A stretch of 64,000 nt of DNA from Paenibacillus sp. JNUCC-31 (GCF_014844075.1 NZ_CP062165.1:4588001-4652000); one strand, 5' to 3'; positions 34,212 through 44,178 are shown, counted from the stretch's first letter. Numbers and translations are program-made. Notes: generated by a model not told the origin, from the letters alone.

Positions 34212-35105
34212 ATGACAAATACGACGAAGGCACCTGAAGAGACAAAAGTTGGCTTTATCGGTACAGGCGTGATGGGCAAAAGCATGGCAGGTCACATCCA
34301 GCAGGCAGGCTACCCGCTGCATGTCTACACGCGCACGGCCGCCAAAGCGGAAGCATTGGTGAAAGAAGGTGCCGTATGGCATGACACACCAGGCAAACTG
34401 GCAGCCGAGTGTGATGTCATCATCACGATGGTGGGGTATCCGAAGGATGTCGAGGAGATTTATCTCGGTGAAGAGGGTCTCGTTGCGAACGCCAAACCAG
34501 GAACATACCTGATTGATATGACCACATCCAGTCCGCTGCTGGCTTCACGTATCTATGAAGCCGCTGAAGCCAAAGGACTGCATGCATTGGATGCACCTGT
34601 ATCCGGTGGAGATATCGGAGCACGGGATGGCAAGTTGTCCATTATGGTCGGCGGTAGTATGGAGGCCTTTGAAGCGGTTCGTCCGTTGTTCGAGCAGATG
34701 GGCACCAATATTGTGCTGCAAGGCAAGGCGGGAGCAGGACAGCATACCAAAATGTGCAACCAGATCGCCATTGCTTCAGGCATGATGGGTGTATGCGAGG
34801 CACTTGCCTATGCCAAGACATCCGGTCTGGACGCGGAGAATGTGCTGAAGAGCATCGCTACCGGTGCAGCCGGAAGCTGGTCACTTAGCAATCTCGGTCC
34901 ACGTATGATTGCAGGCGATTATGAGCCCGGATTCTATGTAAAACATTTTATCAAAGACATGGGTATCGCTCTCGAATCCGCCAAAGCCATGGGCATGAAG
35001 ACGCCAGGACTGGCGCTGGCCGAATCCTTATATCAGGAAATCTCAAGGAACGGTCTGGATGAGAAGGGTACACAGGTGCTTTACACATCCTATTTACAGG
35101 CTTAA
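34212..35105 (+). CDS. 3-hydroxyisobutyrate dehydrogenase-like beta-hydroxyacid dehydrogenase
   Basis: A 297-residue NAD(P)-dependent oxidoreductase that oxidises a beta-hydroxyacid to the aldehyde acid or runs in reverse (tartronate semialdehyde or succinic semialdehyde reduction). KVGFIGTGVMGKSMAGHIQQAGY is the dinucleotide fold, VSGGDIGARDGKLSIMVGG the substrate-binding motif, and GAGQHTKMCNQIAIASGMMGVCEALAYA carries the catalytic Lys. The exact substrate is not set by sequence; NAD(P) preference also is unclear. AAGGAGGAAACCT lies before the ATG. It is monocistronic with a terminator behind it. Confidence 0.9.
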   Translation: MTNTTKAPEETKVGFIGTGVMGKSMAGHIQQAGYPLHVYTRTAAKAEALVKEGAVWHDTPGKLAAECDVIITMVGYPKDVEEIYLGEEGLVANAKPGTYLIDMTTSSPLLASRIYEAAEAKGLHALDAPVSGGDIGARDGKLSIMVGGSMEAFEAVRPLFEQMGTNIVLQGKAGAGQHTKMCNQIAIASGMMGVCEALAYAKTSGLDAENVLKSIATGAAGSWSLSNLGPRMIAGDYEPGFYVKHFIKDMGIALESAKAMGMKTPGLALAESLYQEISRNGLDEKGTQVLYTSYLQA

Positions 35106-35127
35106 TGGCCACAACCAACCAGACCAG

Positions 35128-35174
35128 CAGCGTGTTCTTTTTCTTCAATAAGAAAGGAATGCGCTGTTTTTTTA
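35128..35174 (+). terminator. Terminator after the dehydrogenase
   Basis: CAGCG (35128-35132) to CGCTG (35162-35166) with an inner TTCTT/AAGAA stem, followed by seven T. Confidence 0.75.
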
Positions 35175-35387
35175 AAATCTCCCCTCTTCTATGCGTCTAA
35201 AGTCACAGTATTGGTTAAAGAATCGTATATACTTTAGTTAAGTGTGGGATTTTGCTCCTCTTCCCTTTATTTTTGCCCCTCTTTATCCGACATAAGTAAT
35301 AGAAGTATACATAATGGATGTGCAAGGACGTATCTCAACCCCTTAATGGTCACCTGTAACTCACACTATATAGAACGGAGCTTGCCC

Positions 35388-36119
35388 ATGTTTAAAAAGA
35401 TCCTGTCTCTGTTCAAGACACAACCAGAGCTTGCCAACCAGATTACAGCTTCCGCTCCAGCTATGCCGACATCCGGACCTGCGCCTACACGCCTGGTTCG
35501 CAGTCGGCGCAAATCCAAATCGCAAGAGGAGTGGACCCGTCAGCCGGAGGAGCCGAGTACTGCCCAGCAGCTGCATGGTCTTCCTGGTGAATACAAAGTT
35601 CTAAATGACTTGCTCGTTGCCAATACCAAGTCCCGATCGGGTTATTCATCCATTGATCATGTCGTCATTGGTCCCCGGGGTATCTTTGTCATTGAGACCC
35701 GAAACCTGACGACGGGTGAGATCCGCGGCGGCCGAAGAGAGGCTAACTGGACCGTCAGCAGCAGCCGTATCAAGATGTATAACCCACTGATGCAGCACCG
35801 TGGACATGTAGAGGCCATTCGGGCACACCTTGGTGATTATAAAAGAGTACGTCTCGTCTCGATGGTGACCTTCACCAATCGCTGCCGGATCAGCGTTGAT
35901 CCCGCTGTGCGCTATGTCAATTCAGATGAACTGATTATCTATGATCATGAATTGGTGGAGACCATTCTGCGCAAAACGGAACGACTTGAGACCGAGGTTC
36001 CCGAAACGTTGTATAAAGAACAGGATGTTCAGGCGATCTACAACTTGTTGTCCGCAGTCAATTCCACTGATCCCCAGATTCGGGCTGATCATATGGAGAA
36101 GGCCAAAGGTATCAAATAA
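35388..36119 (+). CDS. NERD domain protein (nuclease-related)
   Basis: A 243-residue protein. After a short N-terminus (FKKILSLFKTQPELANQI) and a low-complexity Pro/Ser stretch comes a NERD domain (~65-185): GLPGEYKVLNDLLV, SGYSSIDHVVIGPRGIFVIETRNLTTGEI with the D-x-n-E-x-K-like core (here ETR, so Lys is replaced by Arg after the Glu), and NPLMQHRGHVEAIRAHL. NERD proteins are restriction-endonuclease-like and of poorly known function. The start at 35388 follows CGGAG; the longer open frame lacks a site. Single gene, with a hairpin terminator downstream. Confidence 0.8.
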   Translation: MFKKILSLFKTQPELANQITASAPAMPTSGPAPTRLVRSRRKSKSQEEWTRQPEEPSTAQQLHGLPGEYKVLNDLLVANTKSRSGYSSIDHVVIGPRGIFVIETRNLTTGEIRGGRREANWTVSSSRIKMYNPLMQHRGHVEAIRAHLGDYKRVRLVSMVTFTNRCRISVDPAVRYVNSDELIIYDHELVETILRKTERLETEVPETLYKEQDVQAIYNLLSAVNSTDPQIRADHMEKAKGIK

Positions 36120-36245
36120 GCGAAACCTGAACCTGTTGCATCAATCAAGCGCGATGAATTGGAATTGAATAATTTGTGCTCTTTATTTCGGTCCATCACT
36201 TGATGTTAAAGTATGGATGAAATGAAGAGCACTGGATACATATCA

Positions 36246-36285
36246 ACACGGTTATCCTTTCATGGATGACCGTGTAGTTTGTGTT
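36246..36285 (+). terminator. Terminator-like hairpin after NERD gene
   Basis: ACACGGTTATCC (36246-36257) and GGATGACCGTGT (36264-36275) with loop TTTCAT, then AGTTTGTGTTTTG. The remaining 36286-36499 is AT-rich leader for the next gene without a further coding frame. Confidence 0.55.
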
Positions 36286-36499
36286 TTGTCCGGGATTAGG
36301 GAATAGGTGAGGTTACATAAGGATTCAGGCATATTGTCGTATACACCCAGTATTTAACTTATGATAAAATAAAGACCAGATTATATGTTGAAGTACCCCT
36401 GTAATCTGAAAGGGTACTTATGGAATAAATAGGCTGTACATGCATTAAAGTAGAGGTTAATGCAATTCAGGTAACGTAAGATAAGGGGAAGATTATACA

Positions 36500-37387
36500 A
36501 TGATATGGAATCATAGAATCAAGATGTTTACGGCCATTTTCAGCTTGGCTGCAATACTGACTGCATGTGGCGGAGGGGCAAAGGACGCAACAACGAATCA
36601 ACCTGCTCAGGAAGCGGGTACAGCGAGCAATACTTTGGACACGTCCAAGACCGGAACAACGGCAGCAGATAGCGGTGACAAGGATTCCACCGACACAACG
36701 ACTGCGAATGCAAATGACTCTGCATCAGAAGAGGGCAAGATTGGTTTGGATTCTACACTGGAGGAATTGAAGCAGAAGTATGCCGACAAGCTTGGCTATA
36801 TTCGTGTCCCGCTTAATGACCATCCAGTTCGCAGGGTAAGTGAAGAAGGATCCAAAAATATTAACATTGCCAATTACAGTGATGCGGTAGTGGGTATGAA
36901 CACAGGCATTCCGATTCACTCTGATTCACAGCGTTTGATCGATGATGCCTATCCTTTTTTCACAACTGTTCAGGCGCCAGACGTCTCCTATGTACCATGG
37001 GAAGAAGCAACCAATCTGGAGCGTGCCATGGTCAAAACGTTGTTTATCTCTCGTGAAGGTCTGCTCATCACCGAAGATGCAATGAATAATAAGGATTACA
37101 GCAGTAAATCATTTCAGGATTCCATGGACTTCTTTGAGGTAACAGCCAAATTTGAATCCATGGCACCGGTAGCGCAGCATCCATATGACATCACATTAAG
37201 TCAACTCTACGACAAAGCACGGGATTCATGGGGCAAGCTGGCTGCAATAGACCCTTCTCAAGACGAGGCGGCATTTGCAGAGATGTATAAGACGGCTCGA
37301 ACAGACGCAAATAACGCAATGGGACTCCTGAACATTTTGCTATCCACCAATGAAGAAGAGCGTATGGAAGAGACGTACGGGAAATAG
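36500..37387 (+). CDS. Hypothetical lipoprotein, 295 residues
   Basis: Signal peptide with lipobox LTAC at 20-23, then a low-complexity Thr/Ser/Asp/Ala spacer (~30-75) and a folded domain (~80-295). The domain has FFTTVQAPDVSYVPWEEATNLERAMVKTLFISREGLLITEDAM and several helices at the end. I do not recognise the family. AAGGGGAAGA precedes the ATG. A hairpin ends the gene, and the next unit is a two-component system on the same strand. Confidence 0.7.
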   Translation: MIWNHRIKMFTAIFSLAAILTACGGGAKDATTNQPAQEAGTASNTLDTSKTGTTAADSGDKDSTDTTTANANDSASEEGKIGLDSTLEELKQKYADKLGYIRVPLNDHPVRRVSEEGSKNINIANYSDAVVGMNTGIPIHSDSQRLIDDAYPFFTTVQAPDVSYVPWEEATNLERAMVKTLFISREGLLITEDAMNNKDYSSKSFQDSMDFFEVTAKFESMAPVAQHPYDITLSQLYDKARDSWGKLAAIDPSQDEAAFAEMYKTARTDANNAMGLLNILLSTNEEERMEETYGK

Positions 37388-37392
37388 ATAGG

Positions 37393-37438
37393 AACTCTGA
37401 CTACCATGAACGTGGGGTCAGGGTTTTTCTGTTTTTTT
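37393..37438 (+). terminator. Terminator after the lipoprotein gene
   Basis: AACTCTGAC (37393-37401) pairs with GTCAGGGTT (37417-37425), followed by a T-rich tract with TTTTT and TTTTTTT runs. Confidence 0.75.
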
Positions 37439-37504
37439 GGATGGGGGTATGATATCTTTTTTTAGAAAAACCTGGTGTGGGACAAGGGTGAGGTGCGTAG
37501 GGCA

Positions 37505-39313
37505 ATGAGGTGGTTTCATTTATGTAAACGCTTTAAATTCAGAACGAAACTGATTTTGTTTTTGTCGGCGGCGACCGTTTTGATATCAGGCATCACGGGG
37601 TTGATCACTTATCGCATACATATCTCGCTTTTTAATGAGGAAGTTAGTCGCCAGTATAGTCTTACCGCAGAACAGGTACTTGCAAGACTCGACTCCAGAG
37701 TCCACGACATGTATAAAGTGACGGACTACATTACGCTGAACCCCTCCGTGAAAAATGCAATCAGGACACAGGCTGCGGGCATTTCTTCCTATGATCAGAT
37801 GAAGCTGGAGGATGAACTGGATGACCAGTTGTACCAGGTACGTCTGGATGCGCCCGAGATTATGGGGATTCGGATTTATGATCTAAAAGGAAATATATTT
37901 AATCTCGGCACATTTGCCAGTTCGTTTCAACAGATGGACCCTTCATATTTGGCTCAGATGGTCCATAAGCTGGAAGGGACGGGCGGGGAATATGTATGGA
38001 ACCGTCTGGAAGCAGATGCTTTCCTTCAGGAGGAAAAATCGAACTGGATTCTCGCAGGGCGTTTAATGCGATCGGTTGATCTGGAGACCTATGGAGTCAT
38101 GTTAATCCTCTTTAATACTTCCCTGTTTGAATCCTATCTCAAGGACCTGCGTCTTAATGAAGATATTGCCGCGTATTTGTTGGATTCTGATGGAAAACTG
38201 GTGTATGCGTTCCATAACCAAGATGCAAATCCACCACCGCTTACGCAGTTGAGCATGGGGGCAACCGAGATTCGGGACGAGCAGGGGACTACCCATTTGT
38301 ATACGAAACAAACGTCGGACAAGACCAGATTTACATTGATCAGCAAAGTATCCTTATCCCAGATTCAGCACAAGGGCAAGATTATCGTCAAAGTGGCTGT
38401 GTTTTCCGCGGCAGCCAGCGTTCTGTGTTCCTGGATTATTATTACCATCATCAGTCGCAGGCTGCTGCGTCCCTTGGCCAGTCTGGTGAACGCGATGAAA
38501 AGAGTGCGTGACGGACAATTTGATACACGCGTTCCGATTCAGACACAGGATGAGCTCGGCTTCATTGGAGAACGATTCAATGCGATGGCATCACGGATCG
38601 ATACGTTGATTCATGAAGTGTATGAGCGTGAATTAAGTGAAAAACAAGCCGAACTCAAGGCTATTCAGGCACAGCTGAATCCACATTTTCTGTATAATAC
38701 GTTAAGCATGTTTTTCTGGAAATTCTATATGCTTGGAGATGAGAAGTCGGCGCGTCTGGTCACGGCCTTGTCCGAGATGCTGCAATATACACTGGAACCG
38801 GTTCAGCGGTTGACTACGCTGCAGGATGAGATGACCCAGATTGACCATTACTTGCAGATTCAGCAGGCCCGGTATCAGGAAGCATTGTCAATTGAAGTTT
38901 CCGTTCCTTCTGAATTGCTTCGTTGCCGGGTTATTCGGCTGCTTCTGCAACCCATCGTGGAGAATGTGTTTGTACATGCCTTTGCGAACAAAAGAGACAA
39001 TCGCTGTCTGGAGATTCGTGGATTTTGTAACGGGGGAGATGATGCAGAACCGGACATGCTCATCCTGGAGATAACAGATAACGGATGCGGGATGGACCCG
39101 TCCATGATGGATCGTATTTTTGCACCCATGGCACACGCCGATGAGGAACGCCAACACATTGGCATGCGAAGTGTGCTCAGACGAATCGAGCTGATTCATG
39201 GTGAGCCTTATGGTGTTCAGATCGAATCTACTGCTGGGCTGGGCACGTTGGTACGGCTTCGTTTGCCCTATCAGGTGGAACAGGTTGCTGTACATGATCA
39301 GATTAAATGCTGA
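37505..39313 (+). CDS. YesM-type sensor histidine kinase
   Basis: A 602-residue membrane kinase of the LytS/YesM type. One helix near residues 20-40, a large extracellular sensor domain of dCache type (~45-290), a second helix (~300-320), a HAMP domain (RRLLRPLASLVNAMKRVRDGQFDTRVP), then the kinase core with QLNPHFLYNTL (phospho-acceptor His near 393), LLQPIVENVFVHAFA (N box, ~480) and EITDNGCGMD (G box, ~522). It senses an extracellular signal, typically a plant-wall oligosaccharide or the binding protein carrying it, and phosphorylates the AraC-type regulator encoded 16 bases downstream. The start is the ATG at 37505; a longer frame is open upstream. Confidence 0.93.
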   Translation: MRWFHLCKRFKFRTKLILFLSAATVLISGITGLITYRIHISLFNEEVSRQYSLTAEQVLARLDSRVHDMYKVTDYITLNPSVKNAIRTQAAGISSYDQMKLEDELDDQLYQVRLDAPEIMGIRIYDLKGNIFNLGTFASSFQQMDPSYLAQMVHKLEGTGGEYVWNRLEADAFLQEEKSNWILAGRLMRSVDLETYGVMLILFNTSLFESYLKDLRLNEDIAAYLLDSDGKLVYAFHNQDANPPPLTQLSMGATEIRDEQGTTHLYTKQTSDKTRFTLISKVSLSQIQHKGKIIVKVAVFSAAASVLCSWIIITIISRRLLRPLASLVNAMKRVRDGQFDTRVPIQTQDELGFIGERFNAMASRIDTLIHEVYERELSEKQAELKAIQAQLNPHFLYNTLSMFFWKFYMLGDEKSARLVTALSEMLQYTLEPVQRLTTLQDEMTQIDHYLQIQQARYQEALSIEVSVPSELLRCRVIRLLLQPIVENVFVHAFANKRDNRCLEIRGFCNGGDDAEPDMLILEITDNGCGMDPSMMDRIFAPMAHADEERQHIGMRSVLRRIELIHGEPYGVQIESTAGLGTLVRLRLPYQVEQVAVHDQIKC

Positions 39314-39329
39314 GAGGAGAATACATCCA

Positions 39330-40406
39330 TTGAATGGACGAATGCTCGTAGTCGATGATGAAGCGATGTTTCGGCAAGGGTTGATACATCTGGTTCGCAA
39401 CAATCCGCTCGGTTGGGAAGTGGTTGGAGAAGCGGCCGACGGCGAAGAAGCGCTACAGGCCGTGGGCACCTGTACACCGGATCTGATCATAACGGATATC
39501 AACATGCCGGTGATGGACGGCTTGGATCTGGCGGAACAGATCCATGATAGCGGTCAGGACATTATGATCATTATTTTGACCGGCTACCGGGAGTTCGAGT
39601 ATGCACAGCGCGCCATCCGTTATGGCGCCATGGAGTTTCTGCTGAAGCCTTTCTCTATCGATGATGCCTGTCGTGTTCTGCGCAAAGCGCATGAGCGATA
39701 CCGCCAGCGACAATCCGATAACCGGATCAGGGAACAGTACAGTCAGGCAGATCGTTTGGAGAGGTTGCGAGAGGAACTGGCCTCGCTATTGTTGAATCAT
39801 CAAGTCCCACAGATGGAAGCGCGGATTGAGGAGTTGTTCAGCAAAGCCTCACGGATGCCTTTACCCGAATGCAAAGCCGAGATTCAGATGCTCATGAAGG
39901 TGATGACCGATCTGCTTGTACAGCAGTTGCGTATACAGGAGTCTGCGGGGGCTGACAAGTTCGGCCCTGATCCGTTGCTCTGGATTCATACGGTTCAGGA
40001 AGTGATGGCTTGGGCACGCTGCAAAAGTAAAGAATGGCTTGGTATGTTGGCGCGACTTATGCAGGAACAGCAGGATCATGTGGTCCCACGGGTCCTTCAG
40101 TATATCGAGATGAACTATTCCACCAACTGCACACTACAGGCCGCAGCCGCATATGTTCATGTGACCCCCAACTATCTCAGTTACCTGTTCAAAAAAGAAA
40201 TCGGTCATGGTTTCAGCCAATACGTCAGCAAGCGTAGAGTGGAGAAAGCGAAGCTGCTGCTGTGCAGCACCCGGCAGAGCATGGCGGATATTGCCGAACA
40301 GACTGGGTTCGATAACTCCAGTTATTTTACAACCGTGTTCAAACAGATCACCGGGCTGTCGCCCCGTGAATTTCGCAAGCAGCCGAGCCTTGAGAGCAAC
40401 GGATAG
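39330..40406 (+). CDS. YesN-type response regulator with AraC DNA-binding domain
   Basis: A 358-residue activator. Receiver domain at ~1-125 with MLVVDDEAMFRQG (acidic pocket), DLIITDINMPVMDG (phospho-Asp near 55) and LLKPFSIDD; a helical linker; and two AraC-type helix-turn-helix motifs at the end (NCTLQAAAAYVHVTPNYLSYLFKKEIGHGFSQYV and SMADIAEQTGFDNSSYFTTVFKQITGLSPREFRK). The start is taken as TTG at 39330, ten bases after GAGAGGAGA; an ATG four codons later is the alternative. It probably activates the transporter operon beginning at 40611. Confidence 0.92.
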   Translation: MNGRMLVVDDEAMFRQGLIHLVRNNPLGWEVVGEAADGEEALQAVGTCTPDLIITDINMPVMDGLDLAEQIHDSGQDIMIIILTGYREFEYAQRAIRYGAMEFLLKPFSIDDACRVLRKAHERYRQRQSDNRIREQYSQADRLERLREELASLLLNHQVPQMEARIEELFSKASRMPLPECKAEIQMLMKVMTDLLVQQLRIQESAGADKFGPDPLLWIHTVQEVMAWARCKSKEWLGMLARLMQEQQDHVVPRVLQYIEMNYSTNCTLQAAAAYVHVTPNYLSYLFKKEIGHGFSQYVSKRRVEKAKLLLCSTRQSMADIAEQTGFDNSSYFTTVFKQITGLSPREFRKQPSLESNG

Positions 40407-40486
40407 AAGTTGATGGAATCAGTCATCTTGTGTCTAAGCCAACCACGATCAAGATGGTCCTAACACCATGCTCGCTATCATCACAG

Positions 40487-40510
40487 CCCCACGATGTGGG
40501 GTTATTTTGC
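40487..40510 (+). terminator. Terminator after the response regulator
   Basis: CCCCAC (40489-40494) and GTGGGG (40498-40503) with loop GAT, then TTATTTTG. It separates the two-component genes from the transporter genes. Confidence 0.7.
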
Positions 40511-40544
40511 GTAGAAATTTAAAAAAGGATCGTTGAATATCAAA

Positions 40545-40558
40545 TGTTTACGCTTACA
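40545..40558 (+). promoter_or_regulatory. cre-like CcpA site before the transporter operon
   Basis: TGTTTACGCTTACA matches the CcpA operator consensus at all fixed positions but one (T for A at position 5). It lies 53 bases before the permease start, the usual place for carbon catabolite repression of a sugar importer. Confidence 0.6.
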
Positions 40559-40610
40559 TTATTATCTAAAATACAACTATAGACATCAGCAGCAGAGAGG
40601 AGTGGTGAAC

Positions 40611-41582
40611 ATGAAGGGAGAACTGGCCGTCAGGCCGCCAGGGCTGGAACCGCCTGACAATGAAGTAAGGCAGAGAATTCGGCAGCAGCGGCTTCGCCGT
40701 TTCAAAACCAATATTCCGTTAATATTGATGTTTCTGCCGGTGATCCTTTTTTATCTTACCTTTCGTTATGCACCGATCGGAGGGCTGGTCATCGCCTTCA
40801 AGGATTACAACTTCTATGACGGACTCTGGAACAGTCCATGGGTGGGCTTGGATCATTTTCATACTCTGTTTAGCGATCCGCGCACGGTAGAGATTATTCG
40901 TAATACCCTGTTCCTCAGTTTGCTTAGCATTATCGTGGGTTTTCCCATTCCAATTATTCTGGCGATTATGCTGAATGAAGTTCGAAACATGGCCTTTAAG
41001 CGGACCGTGCAGACCGTGGTGTATATGCCCCACTTCTTCTCATGGGTCATCATTGCGATGATGATTATGACCGTATTTTCACTGGAGAACGGAATTGTGA
41101 ACCGATGGGTGGAAGCCTGGACGGGAGAACCGTATCCGTTTATGTACAACAAAGGCTCTTGGATTGCTGTGTTTGTCGGGTCAGGCATCTGGAAGGACAT
41201 GGGCTTTAACGCCATTATTTTTCTGGCGGCACTGACGACCATCGACCCAAGCCAGTATGAAGCTGCACAGATGGATGGGGCGAGCAAGCTGCGGCAGATC
41301 TGGCACGTCACCCTTCCGGGCATCCGCTCCACCATTATTTTGCTGCTTATTCTGTCGATGGGGCGCGTAATGGAAGTAGGATTCGACCAGGTGTATATGC
41401 TTCAGAACTCCAATGTGAACGAGATAGCCGATGTAATCAGTACGTATATTTATCGCGCAGGCCTTCAGGGAGCACAGTTCAGCCTGACGACGGCCATGGG
41501 ATTATTTGAATCGCTGGTCGCATTCATTCTCATATACTGTGCCAACTATATCGCGCGTCGATTTAACGAAGGTTTGTGGTAG
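40611..41582 (+). CDS. LplB-type ABC sugar permease
   Basis: A 323-residue membrane protein of the CUT1 (LplB/YtcP) kind with six helices. TNIPLILMFLPVILFYLTFRYAPIGGLVIAFKDYN is the first helix and loop; the EAA loop that contacts the ATPase reads YEAAQMDGASKLRQIWHVTLPGI near residue 225. It forms the channel with the next protein. No ATPase is encoded here, so a shared one such as MsmX must serve it. The start at 40611 follows GAGAGGAGTGGTGAAC. Confidence 0.93.
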   Translation: MKGELAVRPPGLEPPDNEVRQRIRQQRLRRFKTNIPLILMFLPVILFYLTFRYAPIGGLVIAFKDYNFYDGLWNSPWVGLDHFHTLFSDPRTVEIIRNTLFLSLLSIIVGFPIPIILAIMLNEVRNMAFKRTVQTVVYMPHFFSWVIIAMMIMTVFSLENGIVNRWVEAWTGEPYPFMYNKGSWIAVFVGSGIWKDMGFNAIIFLAALTTIDPSQYEAAQMDGASKLRQIWHVTLPGIRSTIILLLILSMGRVMEVGFDQVYMLQNSNVNEIADVISTYIYRAGLQGAQFSLTTAMGLFESLVAFILIYCANYIARRFNEGLW

Positions 41583-41596
41583 GAAGGGGGAGCAGC

Positions 41597-42466
41597 GTGA
41601 GAAGAACTCGCGGAGAACAAGTCTTTTATATGATCAATTATGTATTGTTAACATTGGTCGCCATCAGCTGCATCCTGCCTCTCCTGAATATTGTGGCCTT
41701 GTCATTAAGTGATGCGAGAGCCGTAGTATCCGGTAAAGTGGGGCTATGGCCGGTCGACTTCACCTGGTTTTCCTATCATAGTTTATTGACCGGGACGCCG
41801 ATCCTGAATGCGTTCTGGAACAGTGTAGAGATTACATTAATCGGCACAGGGCTCAGTATGGCTGTTACGATTATGGCAGCGTATCCGCTGTCGCGCAGGC
41901 ATTTTTATCACCGCAGATTTTTTACGATGGCGATGGTGTTCACGATGATTTTCAATGGTGGATTGATTCCGACCTATCTGGTGGTGCAGAACCTTGGACT
42001 GGTGAACAGCTATGGTGCACTCTGGCTGCCGGGTCTGGTGAGTACGTACAACATGCTGATCATGAGATCCTATTTCGAAAATCTGCCGGGGGAAGTGGAC
42101 GAAGCTGCACGCATCGATGGCTGCGGAGAACTCGGTCTTTTGTTCCGAATCGTGCTGCCGCTCTCCAAACCACTGCTGGCGACCATTGCTCTGTTCTACG
42201 GTGTAGGGTACTGGAATTCATTCATGAGTGTGATGATTTATATCAACGATACCTCCAAATACAACATGACCGTGCTGGTTCAGAATATGATCATGTCCAA
42301 TCTGAATGTGCAGGATTTTACCGATCCAACCATGATTTCGAACCTGACGCCAGAGGGCATCCGGGCAGCGGCCGTGATCGTAATGGTCATTCCCATTTTG
42401 GCAGTATATCCGTTCTTGCAGAAATACTTTGTTAAAGGAGTTATGCTGGGTTCCATCAAAGGGTAG
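41597..42466 (+). CDS. LplC-type ABC sugar permease
   Basis: A 289-residue second permease with six helices, paired with the LplB-type protein. EAA loop: VDEAARIDGCGELGLLFRIVLPLSKP. It begins with GTG at 41597, six bases after GGAAGGGGG and 15 bases beyond the previous stop. Family members carry oligosaccharides such as rhamnogalacturonan, xylan or alpha-glucan pieces; the specificity cannot be read here. Confidence 0.92.
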   Translation: MRRTRGEQVFYMINYVLLTLVAISCILPLLNIVALSLSDARAVVSGKVGLWPVDFTWFSYHSLLTGTPILNAFWNSVEITLIGTGLSMAVTIMAAYPLSRRHFYHRRFFTMAMVFTMIFNGGLIPTYLVVQNLGLVNSYGALWLPGLVSTYNMLIMRSYFENLPGEVDEAARIDGCGELGLLFRIVLPLSKPLLATIALFYGVGYWNSFMSVMIYINDTSKYNMTVLVQNMIMSNLNVQDFTDPTMISNLTPEGIRAAAVIVMVIPILAVYPFLQKYFVKGVMLGSIKG

Positions 42467-42528
42467 TGTAGGCTGCAATCCATTCGCTTGTTTCGTTTCA
42501 TATTATATAAGAAAGTGGGTCTGATCTT

Positions 42529-44178
42529 ATGGTGATGTCCATCAAGGCATGGGTGAAGTCCGGTCTCGTTCTGGGCCTGATCGGCGGAATACTGGCGGGA
42601 TGTTCGGGAGAAGGCGAAAGTGAGCAGGCCGAAGGTGAAAGCGGGCGCGGCAACATAACGTCGACGATCTATGATCGGGGCTCCGTGCCAAGCGGCATGG
42701 GCACGATTGAGGATAACATGTGGTCCAAGTGGATCAATGAGAATGGCCCGGCCAACGTCAAATATACCGCGGTTCCCCGCTGGGAATCCCAATCCAAATT
42801 AAACGTGTTGTTTGCTTCAGGCAGTGCACCGGATGTTATTTTTGAATTTGGGACGCCTATTCGTAATACGTTATTTAATCAAAAACAGTTGATGCCGCTG
42901 GATGACCTGATTGCGAATTCCAGTGTGGAGTATAAAGCGCTGATGGAGAAGTATCCACAGTTAAAGAAGGCTGGGATCAAGAGTGATGGAAAGTTATACG
43001 AAGTTGGCCGGATGAATGAGGTATTTCCGCTGACCAGTTTTTTCATTCGTGCAGATTGGCTGGAGAAGCTGAATCTGGAGGTGCCGACGAACGAAGCAGA
43101 GATGCTGGCGGTCGCCAAGGCATTCACGGAGAATGACCCGGATGGGAACGGTGCAAACGATACATATGGGATCGGAGGTTTGCAATTTGGGGACACTGCT
43201 GGATTGTTCCGCTACATGTACAATGCCAATTGGGTTAACGTGGAGGACGGGGAGATCGTGGTTGGCCCTAATCATATGAAGGAAGCGACGGCGTTTAAGC
43301 GGGCATTGTTTGAGGCTGGGGTAGTAGACAAGGATTTTCTGACCGACAAGGATGGAGCGAAGTCCAAGCAGGATTTCCTGAACGGTAAAATAGGCATGTA
43401 TGCCGCCATGACGTCCGATTATACCGGATTTGCGGCCAAGGAACTGGACACCCTTATGCAAAATGTACCTGATGCCAAACTGAAGGTCATTGCCCTGCCT
43501 TCCACATCGGTGGGTCAATATACCATGGTATGGAATAACCCGGTACAGATGACAGCTGTTGTGAATGCCCGTGCCAAAAATCCGGAAGCCGTTATTCAAT
43601 ATATCGATTTCCTCACCAAAACAGAATCAGGTCGAACGTTCAAAAACGGATTTGAAGGCACACACTATACATTGAACGAACAGGGCTGCCCGCGCATATC
43701 TGACCAGGAAAAGTACAAACAGGAAATTAGCTGGGCCGGAGATTACGCGATGCTGTACAGTCGCCTGGAAGAGGGGAAATGCGGATACACCGAAATGCTG
43801 TTCAGTGAGGAGATCCCGTCTCAGAAGGAAGGACTTCGTCTCTTCAAGGAAGCGCGGGAAGTATACATGAACGATCTTCCGGTGGGCGAGGGCGTTACCC
43901 ATTCGGAACATATGCCCCAGCTGCCTAAAGAGCTTCAGGTGAAGCTTACCAATGTGACGACAGCCATTAATGATATTTTCACACGTTCCATTATTAGCGG
44001 CAGTAAGTACACGGTTGAGCAGGCTGCTGCAGAAGCGGAGCAAAAGTGGGAGCAGGGTGGTGGCCCGGAGATCGAAGCGTGGTACAAAGACTGGTGGAGC
44101 AAGGAAAAGGACAATGTCCTTATATGGGACGACTTCTATGAAATCTATGAACAGCAGCAGGCTGACTTTAAGAAGTAG
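42529..44178 (+). CDS. LplA-type extracellular solute-binding lipoprotein
   Basis: A 549-residue lipoprotein that catches the substrate for the two permeases. The lipobox is ILAGC (~21-25). The mature protein has SKLNVLFASGSAPDVIFEFG, LPLTSFFIRADWLEKLNLEVPTNEAEML and ENDPDGNGANDTYGIGG, the last a calcium-binding-like loop found in many LplA proteins. Length matches the long (~500-550 residue) LplA class rather than the ~430-residue classic sugar-binding class. A strong terminator follows. Confidence 0.93.
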   Translation: MVMSIKAWVKSGLVLGLIGGILAGCSGEGESEQAEGESGRGNITSTIYDRGSVPSGMGTIEDNMWSKWINENGPANVKYTAVPRWESQSKLNVLFASGSAPDVIFEFGTPIRNTLFNQKQLMPLDDLIANSSVEYKALMEKYPQLKKAGIKSDGKLYEVGRMNEVFPLTSFFIRADWLEKLNLEVPTNEAEMLAVAKAFTENDPDGNGANDTYGIGGLQFGDTAGLFRYMYNANWVNVEDGEIVVGPNHMKEATAFKRALFEAGVVDKDFLTDKDGAKSKQDFLNGKIGMYAAMTSDYTGFAAKELDTLMQNVPDAKLKVIALPSTSVGQYTMVWNNPVQMTAVVNARAKNPEAVIQYIDFLTKTESGRTFKNGFEGTHYTLNEQGCPRISDQEKYKQEISWAGDYAMLYSRLEEGKCGYTEMLFSEEIPSQKEGLRLFKEAREVYMNDLPVGEGVTHSEHMPQLPKELQVKLTNVTTAINDIFTRSIISGSKYTVEQAAAEAEQKWEQGGGPEIEAWYKDWWSKEKDNVLIWDDFYEIYEQQQADFKK

